Of a stretch of DNA of 64,000 bases, positions 11,301 through 21,088 are shown piece after piece. Source of the stretch: Nothophaeocryptopus gaeumannii (Eukaryota; Ascomycota; Dothideomycetes; Mycosphaerellales; Mycosphaerellaceae); assembly GCA_031771865.1 (NCBI GenBank), contig JASISA010000022.1:2542001-2606000 (forward strand). The letters are read 5' to 3'. How positions within the stretch are numbered: the first letter of the stretch is position 1; every line of letters begins with the position of its first letter. Under the pieces are notes generated by a model. It did not search any database. It saw nothing but the letters and a program-made list of their open reading frames with translations, and was not told the DNA's origin. Position numbers and translations under genes: made by a program.

Positions 11301-13193
11301 TCGTAATACATGAATGTATCCGAGTAGATGAAGAAGGCCTGAACGGATCGCACAATTTCCAGGGAGATGTAGAGCGAGATAGGCACCAAATTCTGAAACA
11401 GAATGACAGCTGCCCAGAATGTGATGAATCCGTTCAGTCCAGGTGTGCCTCCATAGCTACCGAATTCGAAGAAGTTGAGTGATTCGTCTCCTCGTCCCCA
11501 GGTGACTCCTTCGACAATGGCGGCAACCAGACACATGATGAAGAGAATGACGAAGTTGTAGAGGACGTTCCAGTTGAGGTCACGCATGATCTTTGGTCGC
11601 TTTGAGGGTGTGATACCAGAGTTGAGCATGATCTTCGTGTCTTCTCCAGTGAAAGCGACGACACCAAGGACCCATTCAGTGTTGCGCACGGTACACCCGC
11701 GGAGGAGCAGGTTGTTGATGCCGACTGGCTCTGCCATCTCCTTTGGCTCGGCAGATGGATTTCTCGCGTCGTACTGATTCCATCGCACAACTCCAGAGTA
11801 TGCGTAAAGATTGGCATGAGGTGGCTCACTTTCCAGGACGAAGTCGGTTTGTTCGCAATCCCGGGCCCGCTTGACCTGTCGGCCTGAGTACAGGGCCGTC
11901 CTGACCTTCAGATTCGTCTCTCCGTCCAAGTTCTTGGTCTCGATGTAGCAAGCTCCATCAGCGTCGCTTGTTGACAGAACAATGACATCTGATGGCACCT
12001 CCTCATCGTTGTATAAGCGTACGAAGTCACCGACTCGCACGTTCTTCCAGTAGTCCTTCTTGAAACGCGCCTTTTCTTGGCGAGGCTTGTTCGGGTTGAT
12101 CAGACTGCCGTAGAACTTTTTGGGGACCGGTACAGTTTCCATTTTGCCATCTTCGCCTTGTTTGGGCACTGTGAGACTGTCCCTCATTCCAGTCCCGTAG
12201 TCCACTTCTTCAACACGGCCTTCATGCACGTAGTTTCCGCCCGACTTCTGACCGGGAGTGGGGGATGGCACGGGAGTCATCTCAAAATCGCCATCTTGGT
12301 TCTGGTGCGGGTATTCGTCGTCGTCCAAACGTGCTGTCAGAGCGCTCATACGCCTCTCATCGGCCTCTAGTTTCTGGTCGAGCGATCGATCCTGACCCGC
12401 AGCACCCTTGCCTTTCTTCGCCTGAGCTGCCTCCCTCTTGTCCTTGTATAGCCGCCACATGAGCAGCACGGCACGGGTGGTTGCCTTCTTGAATCTGCGC
12501 CACAAACCGATCTGTTCTTCGGAAACGTTTACATTATCCCAATCCACCAATCGATGCACTGGGGCATTGTTCAATTCGTTGTCGAGGACCGTTCTTCGCC
12601 AATCTTCTATCGCATCCTTGATGGCTGTAATGGTGAGAATAACAATAATGGGTACGGCAGATAGACCAGGATTTTGGACACCAAATATGGAGAATATCTG
12701 GTCACACATTTGTCAGCCTCCTTGAGACCTGCAGTCGAGCTTCAATACTTACACCCAAGATAACGATGAATATGAAGTACACATTGGCAATGTTGTGCAG
12801 CTGAAACCACAGGTTCTTGGGTATAAAGCTGATGGGCGTGTACTTCGCTGTCCGGATCTTGTTTCGCTTGAAGTGTTGTTTGGGATGGCCTTCTTCGTCT
12901 CGCGCGCTGTCGGGCAATGGCTGGTTGAAATATACCGTGCGACTTGTCTGTTCCTCGGCGGCCTTGTCGTTGGCGATCTCGTCGGCCTTGATATCACTTT
13001 CAGCTGTTCCCGCTGAGTCGCGATTATTATGGCTCCCGCTCAGTCGCGCAGCATGACGAGTGAATATGCTCCTCCGTTTCAAGGTCCCCTTCCGCCCGGG
13101 TTTCCGTACTGTCGCCCATCGCATTCGATTTAGTGGCGTACTGCGTTCCGCCTCGGCCGGTCGCGGCTGCTGGGCTTCGAACTCGACCGCCAT
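8387..13193 (-). CDS. P4-type phospholipid flippase, Dnf1/Dnf2 (DnfA) class
   Basis: Three exons, 13193-12753, 12697-9698 and 9646-8387, have introns of 55 and 51 nt; the product is 1,566 aa. P-type ATPase landmarks: the P4 dephosphorylation motif DGET (405-408), the PISL helix (VPISLYISLE near 585) typical of flippases in place of PEGL, the phosphorylation site DKTGT (Asp639), KGADSII and GDGAND. The last exon holds the C-terminal membrane helices (NIIWTFALFWYQIFANFDC) and a disordered tail. These ATPases move aminophospholipids or lyso/phosphatidylcholine from the outer to the inner leaflet of plasma and endosomal membranes with a Cdc50-family subunit. Length and long disordered N- and C-termini match Dnf1/Dnf2 rather than Drs2 or Neo1. 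The long plus-strand frames across this locus are antisense shadows. Confidence 0.94.
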
Positions 13194-13394
13194 GGTGCTT
13201 GACGCCGCCGCCGCTGGCTCGAATGTGTAATGGTCGGTCGCGCGTACTCGCGGCGTGTCTCATGCGGCGAGACAGCAATGATTTGTCCTTGGGCTGCGCG
13301 CCCGCTGCTTTCCGCAAGGCTATCTCGACGCCGGGCCCAGCATCAGACAGGAGGAATGGAGGCTGTCGGGAATGTCTCGTAGGCGCGCTCTCGC

Positions 13395-13419
13395 CTCGTC
13401 TCGTCTCGTCTCGTCTCGT
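13395..13419 (+). repeat. Pentanucleotide microsatellite (CTCGT)5
   Basis: Five perfect CTCGT copies lie in the 5' flank of the flippase gene. On the minus strand it reads ACGAG. It is likely length-variable; no function can be assigned. Confidence 0.85.
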
Positions 13420-14615
13420 GCTCGCCGCGTCGAAGCGGGAACGTTACGAGGGTCGATGGTATAAGCTTTTCCCACAGCAGTGGTGAAGGTGTTTTCGCAG
13501 CGATGTTGTTGTGTGGCAAGGTCCGACGGGATGATGCCGTCTGGCTGTACGTTGCAGTGTCAGGAAAGCGTGCCAGCCGTTGCGGTGGGTGGAGCTAGCG
13601 AGAGTTTGAGATGAATGGCAGCTGCCCCGAGGTTCGCGTTCACACCCCTGTTGCCAATGCCAATGCCTCACACGCTGGTCGTGCAACGTGGGCGGACAAG
13701 CGATCGTACTCGCAATCTACCGACAGTGATGGTGGTGATGGCAAAAGATGGGAGGAGGAGTAGTAGTAATGGTAGCGAGAGTGAGTGAGAGCGGACGGCT
13801 ACGGCGACGGATTACTTCAGCAAGGCAGAATGGAAGGGCTGCCGCAAGGATCCTGCAGAACAACTCTCTACCCGCAGCAGTCCCTTGGATGACGTCGGAG
13901 TCAAGGATGCTCCAAGATGCCGAAGAGGCAAGCCTCGCGGATTAACGCTGCTAGGCAAGTAGCAACCACCAGCTCAGACGGCTGAGGCGTCGACTAGGAA
14001 CATGTGTGGATCTAACTCGGATGCCGCGGGAACAAGACATCATAGAAGCGTCTCTCTAGAAGCAGAAGCCTCTATCAACAACATGGACTGTCGTAGTCGC
14101 TATAGTACGCAAGAATAGATATTGAAGGATCTCACGTAGCCATAGGGCGGTGGTACACATGCTGCGGCTGTCCCATGAGTCGGATACCGAACGAGCGCTC
14201 TGTTTCACGGTATGACCGTCTCCATCCTGCTGCACGATGATGAAGAAAGGGTTTTGTATTCGGGAAATCTGGTGGGGGACGGGAGAGGGCTTGTTGTTCG
14301 CAGTTCATTCGCACCCGCTCGACGCCTCTTCGGATGCTCGCAGCGGGCCACGCTCTGTGTACAATTATTGTCACCAACAGTACTCGAGTTAGTTGTGCAT
14401 GATGTTCTCTAGTCGGCAAAGGGTTGCTGTGCTCCCATCAGCGCTGACTGGCTGCATGCACTACTTGAAGCGCATGCAGAGCGGCATGACCAATGCCGGC
14501 CGCCCCGGACAGCTGAAAGTGCCTCTGTCACAGCCGCACTGAGTCTTTGTGAGTGCAACGTCCATCACAAAGGATTCGACGGTGGCTGAATCTCAACAGG
14601 TACACCGTACAAGCA

Positions 14616-14635
14616 CGGCGGCGGCGGCGGCGGCG
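14616..14635 (+). repeat. Trinucleotide microsatellite (CGG)n
   Basis: A run of nearly seven CGG units sits about 205 bp upstream of the CANIN-protein start, probably in its promoter or leader. Confidence 0.85.
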
Positions 14636-14840
14636 TTGGTGCGAGAGGGCAGCGAGGGAGGAGGGAGGAGAGCGGATGAAGAGAGAGATTCGGACGAAAT
14701 CGCGTCGGCTTTAGAAAATCAAAAGCCCGAAGCACGTGGGGCCGTGAAGGGAGCTCGGACGTCTACGAATCGCGTCGACTTTGAGACGCGTCTAGCACTA
14801 TCAATGGCATCCCACTGTACATGTATCGCTGCATCCAGCC

Positions 14841-17486
14841 ATGGCGCCCAAGGCTCAGAAGGCCAGTACAAGCTATGGCAAGATCACATCCTTCTTCAGC
14901 AAGTTCTCCATCCCCAAAGATCGGCGGCCTGATCCGAACGATATCGGCGAGGAGATTGCTGTCTCGCGATCGAGCACTCCATCATCAGTACCGGCCAGTC
15001 ACGATGCAACGAGGACGCAGTCGCAATCGTCTGCTTCGGCCAACTCTCGAACCGCCAGCATACATCCCAGAAAACGAGGCAGACCTCCCAAATCATCGTC
15101 TGCTAGCTCGGCAGTGTCCAGCTCTCAGAGTGACGCTGGCACGCCAAAACGCGGTCGTGGAAGGCCGCCCAAGTCTGCAAATGCTTCCCCGGCGAGACGA
15201 CCCAGCATGAGCAGTTCGACTCATGCCAAGACTGCTGCACCGAAGAAGTCGCCTTTACAATATAACGTCAACCCTGTTGACGGCGCCGCTGATGTGACAC
15301 CTACAAAGGACTCGCCCTATCGCAGCTCGAACGTCTCACCTTCCAAACGACGGATCGCTGTGAGCGTTGAGATAAGCTCTTCGAAGTCAAACTCACCAAA
15401 TCCGCACTCTCCGACCATGGCAGACGCTGCTACAATGCCCGCTCCACCAGCGCCCGCCTCGACGTCGGAACCTTTGGCAGCACAGGCATCCTTCTCCTCA
15501 TCATTACTATCCAGCGCGCCACTCAGCTCAAACACGTCCGGGAACACACTCAGCACTAGCACTTCCAGCAAGCGTGTCGTCACAGGTGGTCTAAAAGGCA
15601 TCACGAATTCCGATTCGGAGATGAGCGATGACAGCAGCGGAGAAGAGCTGGCGGATCCGTCGAGTTTCTTTACGAGCAAGAAGAGGAAGCTGTCGCCGCC
15701 CGCGAAAAGTACACAGCCTGCGAAGAGTGCATCTGTTGCGACAAGGCCAAGCACACGATTCTCGGATCAGACGAGGCAGACGAAGTTCCAGCGAAGCTCG
15801 AACTTCTCCCCTCCGAAGAAACGAAAGTTCAAGAGTCTGTCCTCACTGTACCGAAAATGGGATGAGGAAGAAGTGATGGTCGCAAGCCTGGAGACGGATG
15901 CCGCAGAGTCGAAGAAGAGGGAGGAGCAAGAGGCCGCAAGAGAAGACTTACAGGGTGAAATCGACGGGGAGGCTCTTCTGGAGGCTGCTGGAAGCGATGA
16001 CGAGGGTCGTGATAGGATGCTCAAGGCATTGCGGAGGACAGAAGCTCTGCGTGACAAGGACGCTTACTACTTCTTCCTCGACGACAAGCCGCTCCTCAGC
16101 AATCCGCCCTTTCCCGTAGATTCTTTGCCGGACCAGCCATGGAGTGCGATATATAAAAACGACGCAGCACGAAGGCAGGCTTGCTTGACTGGCTTTGCAG
16201 CCGAGATGGCTGTACACTATCCACTTCCGGTCGCAGTCACGAATTGGCTGGCACGACAGCTGCTTCATGAGAAAGACGATCTGTTGTGTGAAGCTTACGT
16301 TGGAGTCTTAGAGGCATCTTGCAGTCACCAGGAATCCATGTCCGACACAATCGCTTCAATCTCATCCATGTACAAGACGCGGTCATTCTTCGAGCACAAC
16401 TGGAAAGATCAAGTCAAAAAGGAAGTGCCTTCCGGACTGCGGCACCTGTTGAGGGTAGTGCAATTTTGTGCTCCCGCGTCAGACGGCGTAGTTCCAGATG
16501 CAGCGCCAATAATGACCAGCGCAGCCCTTGTGGATCTAGCCATGATCAACGTTGATGAGTTCGTCAAAGCGGACATCAACCTGTCACGGACAGTGGCCCG
16601 CTGCATTGAAACGATGCTGGATGCACTTCCTGAAGAGTCATTCAAGAAGCTCATTTGTGAAGTGATTGGCGTTCTGTTCCTCCCGGGGGACCTCACACAA
16701 CTGCTCAGATGTCGAGTCATCGCAGCGTTACCGAGTGGAACTACACGTGCCTACCAACTTCGCAGGCGCCTGGCATTGGAATGCTTCTCCGCTGTGACAG
16801 ATCGCAAACAGGCCGATGACCAAGACTGGCTACAGTCGATTGCCAAAGCAATACAGACCAGGCACGAGTTCCGGATTGCTGAGAGCGCCGACTACAATCT
16901 CCTAAAGGCACTGGTAGGCGTGCTCGATATCGCTGTTTCTGCCGGATTCACGGACTACTCCGAGCTCCATCCACCACAGCCTGAACAGACCGGTATGTTC
17001 TACAAGGCGCCGCAGCTCACACCAGCTCAGAAACAACACAACTACAAGATCGATGTCATCATTGCTGAGCTCCACTTCATGACATCTTCTATTCAGAACT
17101 CCGGGACCGCCCATCTCATCCGCATGGAAGTCAAAGACACTATCGAACAGCTCGAGCGAAGGCTTGAATACTCCGTCCGCACGAGACCGAAGCCCAAGAA
17201 AGGCGTCTTTGATCGACCGAGCATGCAGCAGGCGAATCTCAATATGTCCAGTTTCGCCAAAATCATCGCTCCTGATGATGGGGCAAGCTCTGAGGCCAGC
17301 AAGACGCCAAGGGAAGGGAATGCTGCGGAGGGTGCAACATTGAGGCACCAACCGAACGGCGTGGATAAGCACCCTCTGGACCAAGAGGAAGATCTCATTG
17401 AGGTCGTCGATGAAGAGAGTCTGAGTGATCGAAATCCTGCGGATGACTCTGGCGATGAAGAGTTCCAGACTTGCGCGGAGCTGTAG
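14841..17486 (+). CDS. CANIN-domain (Nse6/SLF2-like) SMC5-SMC6 regulator candidate
   Basis: A single 881-residue ORF. The N-terminus has a PIP-like box, YGKITSFFSKF (residues 12-22), then a long Ser/Pro/Lys-rich disordered region with two AT-hook cores, KRGRPPKS and RGRGRPPKS (about 75 and 100). The folded part begins near 410 (DAYYFFLDDKPLLSNPPFP) and is helical to about 770, with the block LFLPGDLTQLLRCRVIAALP and ending RLEYSVRTRPKPKKGVFDRP. I recognise this as resembling the CANIN domain of fungal Nse6-like and animal SLF2 proteins, which recruit or load the SMC5-SMC6 DNA-repair complex. That assignment rests on memory of the pattern. AT-hooks and a possible PCNA-binding motif support a nuclear DNA role. 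The start is the first ATG of the PIP-bearing frame. Confidence 0.62.
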   Translation: MAPKAQKASTSYGKITSFFSKFSIPKDRRPDPNDIGEEIAVSRSSTPSSVPASHDATRTQSQSSASANSRTASIHPRKRGRPPKSSSASSAVSSSQSDAGTPKRGRGRPPKSANASPARRPSMSSSTHAKTAAPKKSPLQYNVNPVDGAADVTPTKDSPYRSSNVSPSKRRIAVSVEISSSKSNSPNPHSPTMADAATMPAPPAPASTSEPLAAQASFSSSLLSSAPLSSNTSGNTLSTSTSSKRVVTGGLKGITNSDSEMSDDSSGEELADPSSFFTSKKRKLSPPAKSTQPAKSASVATRPSTRFSDQTRQTKFQRSSNFSPPKKRKFKSLSSLYRKWDEEEVMVASLETDAAESKKREEQEAAREDLQGEIDGEALLEAAGSDDEGRDRMLKALRRTEALRDKDAYYFFLDDKPLLSNPPFPVDSLPDQPWSAIYKNDAARRQACLTGFAAEMAVHYPLPVAVTNWLARQLLHEKDDLLCEAYVGVLEASCSHQESMSDTIASISSMYKTRSFFEHNWKDQVKKEVPSGLRHLLRVVQFCAPASDGVVPDAAPIMTSAALVDLAMINVDEFVKADINLSRTVARCIETMLDALPEESFKKLICEVIGVLFLPGDLTQLLRCRVIAALPSGTTRAYQLRRRLALECFSAVTDRKQADDQDWLQSIAKAIQTRHEFRIAESADYNLLKALVGVLDIAVSAGFTDYSELHPPQPEQTGMFYKAPQLTPAQKQHNYKIDVIIAELHFMTSSIQNSGTAHLIRMEVKDTIEQLERRLEYSVRTRPKPKKGVFDRPSMQQANLNMSSFAKIIAPDDGASSEASKTPREGNAAEGATLRHQPNGVDKHPLDQEEDLIEVVDEESLSDRNPADDSGDEEFQTCAEL

Positions 17487-17549
17487 TCGACACTGTCGCG
17501 CCAACCAATATCCTTAAAACTGGAGCGCTGCTGCCCCTCCATTCTTTCT

Positions 17550-18330
17550 TCATCCGAACATCTTCATATCATTCTCCCAAGCCGCCTCAACGGTCTCCTC
17601 AACCGCAATCTTTTAGTCCCGCCACGATGCTCATCACCTGCCCCATATAGCAACTCTCGTTCTTTTCTTTTCATCATCAAACCCATCTAGAACTTATCCC
17701 TCTTCTTACTCTACACCAACTCGTCCGTCATCTCCTTCGGCATAGAAAAAAATCTTCGCCAACTCCCCATTCGGACTTATATAACCCCCAAGGCGCATCT
17801 GTCTCGATCTGTAACCTATCCAGCGGAATCGCGGCCACCATCTTCAAACTGACTGGATCTTGGAATGAGAAATTTGTTAACGCTGATGTCGAGATCTAGG
17901 GAGTGGAGTTGGGTGCATTTCGGAGGGAGAGCCGACGAATGAATTGGATGAGACCCTCGATGCGGGAGGTGAGAGATGTAAGGGGAGAGGATTTGAGAGG
18001 AATGCAAGGGAGCATGACCTTTGGGAGAGGATTTGAGAGGAATGCAAGGGAGCATGACCTTTGGGAGAGGATTTGAGAGGAATGCAAGGGAGCATGACCT
18101 TTGGAACACCGGCGGCTGAGGCTCGATCCAAGACGGCTGGAAAATCAGGTCCATGTTGTTGCTTTTCCTCGATAGATGCCATTGAATTCGTTTGCAGTGG
18201 GCGTTGCTGCGACCTGAAAGCTGAGGTAGTCGGAAGGCTTGAGTGAGGAGGTGGGGAGGTGAAGATACGTCGAAGAAGAGGAGGTCTGGGGTAGAGATTG
18301 CGAAGTTCTTCAAGTCAGATTAGGTCGTGG
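17550..18330 (-). pseudogene. TatD-family metal-dependent DNase, decayed and internally replaced
   Basis: Minus-strand fragments in changing frames match TatD nucleases in order: ANEFNGIYRGK, then QQHGPDFPAVLDRASAAGV with KVML, then NFSFQDPVSLKMVAAIPLDR and LQIETDAPWG (the metal-site Asp region), then VMSIVAGLK and IAVEETVEAAWENDMKMFG just before a stop at 17552-17550. Frame changes of one base separate several blocks, and in-frame stops occur between others. The middle of the enzyme is largely missing and in its place lies a 40-bp triplication (17985-18104). TatD proteins are metal-dependent 3'-5' exonucleases or deacylase-type hydrolases of the amidohydrolase fold. No product of normal length can be made from this copy. 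The 5' limit is approximate. Confidence 0.7.
17985..18104 (+). repeat. Three perfect tandem copies of a 40-bp unit
   Basis: Copies at 17985-18024, 18025-18064 and 18065-18104 are identical, each beginning GAGAGGATTTGAGAGG and ending ATGACCTTTGG. On the minus strand the first-read copy continues the TatD frame (KVML), so the array grew inside the old gene. Perfect identity implies recent expansion. Forty is not a multiple of three, so every extra copy shifts the frame. Confidence 0.95.
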
Positions 18331-18844
18331 GAGTCAATATGAAGATTCGTGGACTTTTGTGAAAGACATTGAAGTGAAGTGGCTCCCGGCCCGGTATGTT
18401 GTGAAGCTTCGCTTGTGCTTGCATAAGTGTTGAGTGCCCCGGCCAGAAATGCGATATTTCAACAGGGTCAATCAATCGTACTAATAATCTCATGAGTCTC
18501 TTGTCTACTATTGTTTCGATACTCTAGTGGCTAGTGAGGAATTTCTTCCTTTCCTTCACAAGTTTGTGTATATGTCGCATATTGAGTTCGCACTAGCCAC
18601 GTCCCGTCCCGTACCCGCACTCCTCCTGTCGTGCAGGGCTTGGTGTGGAACTCCAGACGTCGATGATGCCAATCGACTTCGAAACATTCCTGAGCATTGT
18701 GAGAAAACGACATCGAATTTCATCAGGATCAACAAATCCACCGAGTGAACAACCCAAGACGAGAAGCTATCAAGCGACATTAGCGAAGGCGTGAAGGGAT
18801 CATCCAGAATCGTGGCATCTTCGCCACCGAAGCGGGAGGAGAAC
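18331..18844. other. Intergenic upstream of CBP4
   Basis: No supported gene. The short open frames here have no domain content. It likely contains the CBP4 promoter and the former TatD promoter. Confidence 0.45.
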
Positions 18845-19497
18845 ATGAAGACTGTCACTTGGGTCAAGATGGCTGCGGCGTAGGTTTCACAACCTCGATG
18901 ATGGATATCATGAAATAGATGGGGAGCTGATGAATTTTCTCCAGCGGAGGAGCGATGTGTATCGGCGGTCCAGCACTCATCTACTACGTTATGCCAACAG
19001 AGGAGGAATTGTTTCTGGTGCGTCAGCCTCCTCGTCCCCCATTCACCTCGTATCGGCTCTTGGAAACCCACCACCACCACCGCAAGCCATCTGCAAGAAT
19101 ATCATCAAAATCAGTCTCCAAACGAGTTGCACTGGCGGGTACGTGCGAGTGCGATATATTTGCTGATTTTGTTGTTCTCATCAGAAATACAACCCCGAAC
19201 TCCAACGCCGCTCCCTCGAACGCCGCAAAGAAAAACAAGAAGATTTCGACCAATTCGTCACGCGGCTTAAGGATTACTCGAAATCGGATAAGCACAGTAC
19301 GATCAACCCTATTTTCACCTTATCCTTTCACTTTGGTGTAATCTGCTAACCCGTTTTGCTGCGTAGTCTGGACAGTCTGGGAACAAGAAGCGGCCCGCAA
19401 ACGAGAAGAGGGTGTCATGGCGGAATTGGACCGTAGGAGAGCTGCGGAGGCGGAGGCGCAAGCTAGGAAGGATGAGATTAAGAATAGTATTAGATGA
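18845..19497 (+). CDS. CBP4: Cbp4-like mitochondrial assembly factor for the cytochrome bc1 complex
   Basis: Four small exons: 18845-18879, 18945-19017, 19185-19296 and 19367-19497. Introns are 65, 167 and 70 nt and the product is 116 aa. The pieces assemble in one frame into the Cbp4 pattern: TWVKMAAAGGAMCIGGPAL (a single membrane helix), TPTEEELF-like (here MPTEEELFL), KYNPELQRRSLERRKEKQED, then LKDYSKSDKHIWTVWEQEA and a charged helical tail. Cbp4 is an inner-membrane protein that, with Cbp3-Cbp6, stabilises newly made cytochrome b during bc1 assembly. The first codon pair MK is very short before the helix, as in other fungal members. No exon is long enough to stand out as an ORF, so the gene is easily missed. 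The splice phases are all consistent (2, 0, 1). Confidence 0.88.
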
Positions 19498-19708
19498 TCA
19501 ATGGTTTGATGGTGAATGGCGGGTATGTGGGTGCCTTGAAAGAGCTATGTACATATAGTGTGTCATTATGAAAAAATAAGGCTCTCCTCTGCTCTCTGGA
19601 CCTCTGAGCCATCTGAGCGCTCTCTGAGGCGTCCTTCCGTGATCCCTGTCGGGAGTACTGGTGTCTCGCGACCGGCAGGTTTGCCACGCTCTCCTTGAGG
19701 CGATATTC

Positions 19709-21088
19709 TTACTCAAACCCAATACAAGCTAGCACCATAACCGCCTTCCCCTTCACCTTCGGTGCCTTCGGCTTCTGCTGAACCCGCGGACGTTTGAATG
19801 TACTCATCTCTCTAGGCTCAGGCAACTCCTCGAAGCTCGGCGTGATGACCAGCTGACCGACCTCATTCCACTTCCAGAAGCGCGGAGTAATGGGCACTTT
19901 GCTGCCGTCTGGGAAGATGTGGAAGACGTGGAAGGCTTGGAACCCCTCTTTCTTTGGCAGTTCCTCCTTCTTCGGCGCACGACTTGGTGTGGCGGAGTTG
20001 GCGCTTACGGCCATGGGCAAGCCTTCTGCAAGCTGGTGTTTGATGTCGAGCTCATCATCGGAGTCTTCGTCATATCGTGCGGGAGAGCTCTCTCGCTTGC
20101 GCTTCAGCGACTTCTGCTTCTGCTTCCTCTGCGCGTCGAAGTATGCCCTGTCACTCTCCGGAGTATCAGGGTCGCGCATATTGCCATTCGTCTTCCTAGC
20201 TGCAGGACGTTGACCTGTGAATACTAGATTGCGGGTGTTATTGATAGAGTCGTCCTCGGCATCTTCCCTACGTGGTGATCTCTCGAGTGCCTTCTTTGAT
20301 GGAGTCCATCCGGTTTCGGTCTCAATGCCGTCATAGTCGTCGCTGTCGTTTTCGCCTTTCACGATAACTTCCTCGTCATCCTCATCTGCGTAGGTCCTCA
20401 TACTAGACACAGAGCTTGACTGCCCGCCGGTTGAGCGTGCGGTCTCAGGCGCATTGAGATACTTCGCGAACGCTTTCCGGAGCCAGTCGTCCTCTTCTCC
20501 TTCATCATACTTCGCCGGGAACAATAACCTTGCGGTTCCATTGGGCCTCTTCTCCAACTGATCCAATTTCTCGTCACGCCAGTGCCTTAGCATTTCAAAT
20601 CGATCTTTCTTGGCCAGGTCCGCAGCTTTTTTAGTCGATGTGCCGTCCTTCTTGATTCCCTTGCTCATGATGTAGCGCTCGATGGCCTGGTGGTCGAGCA
20701 AAGATCGAGATGCGTATGTCGGCTTTGAGATTGGGGGTTGTTGAGTGGAGGCGGTGCTTGCCTGTCTGCTTGGCGATCCAAACGTAAGCGGGTGCATTGC
20801 CCTATCACGCTGTCGACTGCGCTCTGCAGCATCGACCGTGTCTTTCATCTCCTCCTCCAGCTCTGGCGATGACGTTTCAGACGAGCTGCTTCGCGACTCC
20901 GATCTAGAGATCGAGTCCAGTCCGTGCGACATTTTGCGAGCGCGCTCGCGAGAATCGCTGCAAGACAGCTCTTCATCATCGCTAGATTCGGTCTGAGCGC
21001 GCAACTTCTGGATATCCTCTGGATGGAAGTATGAGCTCTCATAGGCGGTTCCATAGCCGTGACGAGCGGTCTGCTTGGTTCGTGCCAT
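19709..21088 (-). CDS. Unknown nuclear-type protein with a histone H3 N-terminal tail mimic
   Basis: A single 459-residue ORF. It begins MARTKQTARHGYG: after removal of Met (expected because residue 2 is Ala) the first eight residues, ARTKQTAR, are identical to mature histone H3, including Arg2, Thr3, Lys4 and Thr6. The match stops at residue 9 (His instead of Lys9). The rest is unlike a histone: an acidic/Ser-rich disordered region (20-100), a helical segment LLDHQAIERYIMSKGIKK with DRFEMLRHWRDEKLDQLEKR (about 130-180), basic tracts (KQKQKSLKRKRESS), and a compact C-terminal block FHVFHIFPDGSKVPITPRFW (about 394-413) that may be a small beta domain. No enzyme motif is seen. It shares its upstream side with the RAD1 3' end. 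I do not recognise the family; the H3 identity is direct observation and the mimicry is inference. Confidence 0.85.
   Translation of the reverse strand: MARTKQTARHGYGTAYESSYFHPEDIQKLRAQTESSDDEELSCSDSRERARKMSHGLDSISRSESRSSSSETSSPELEEEMKDTVDAAERSRQRDRAMHPLTFGSPSRQASTASTQQPPISKPTYASRSLLDHQAIERYIMSKGIKKDGTSTKKAADLAKKDRFEMLRHWRDEKLDQLEKRPNGTARLLFPAKYDEGEEDDWLRKAFAKYLNAPETARSTGGQSSSVSSMRTYADEDDEEVIVKGENDSDDYDGIETETGWTPSKKALERSPRREDAEDDSINNTRNLVFTGQRPAARKTNGNMRDPDTPESDRAYFDAQRKQKQKSLKRKRESSPARYDEDSDDELDIKHQLAEGLPMAVSANSATPSRAPKKEELPKKEGFQAFHVFHIFPDGSKVPITPRFWKWNEVGQLVITPSFEELPEPREMSTFKRPRVQQKPKAPKVKGKAVMVLACIGFE

Larger units (their letters stand above)
13194..14840. other. Divergent promoter region with simple repeats
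   Basis: About 1.65 kb lie between the flippase and CANIN-protein starts. No domain-bearing ORF is present. It holds five tandem CTCGT units (13395-13419) and a CGG run (14616-14635). Compositional blocks such as GGAGGAGTAGTAGTAATGG near 13,750 suggest regulatory or leader DNA. Confidence 0.55.

Noticed and set aside
10460..11482. 340-codon plus-strand ORF
   Set aside because: It is antisense to the P4-ATPase core, whose motifs and introns are unambiguous. No domain is seen in the plus reading.
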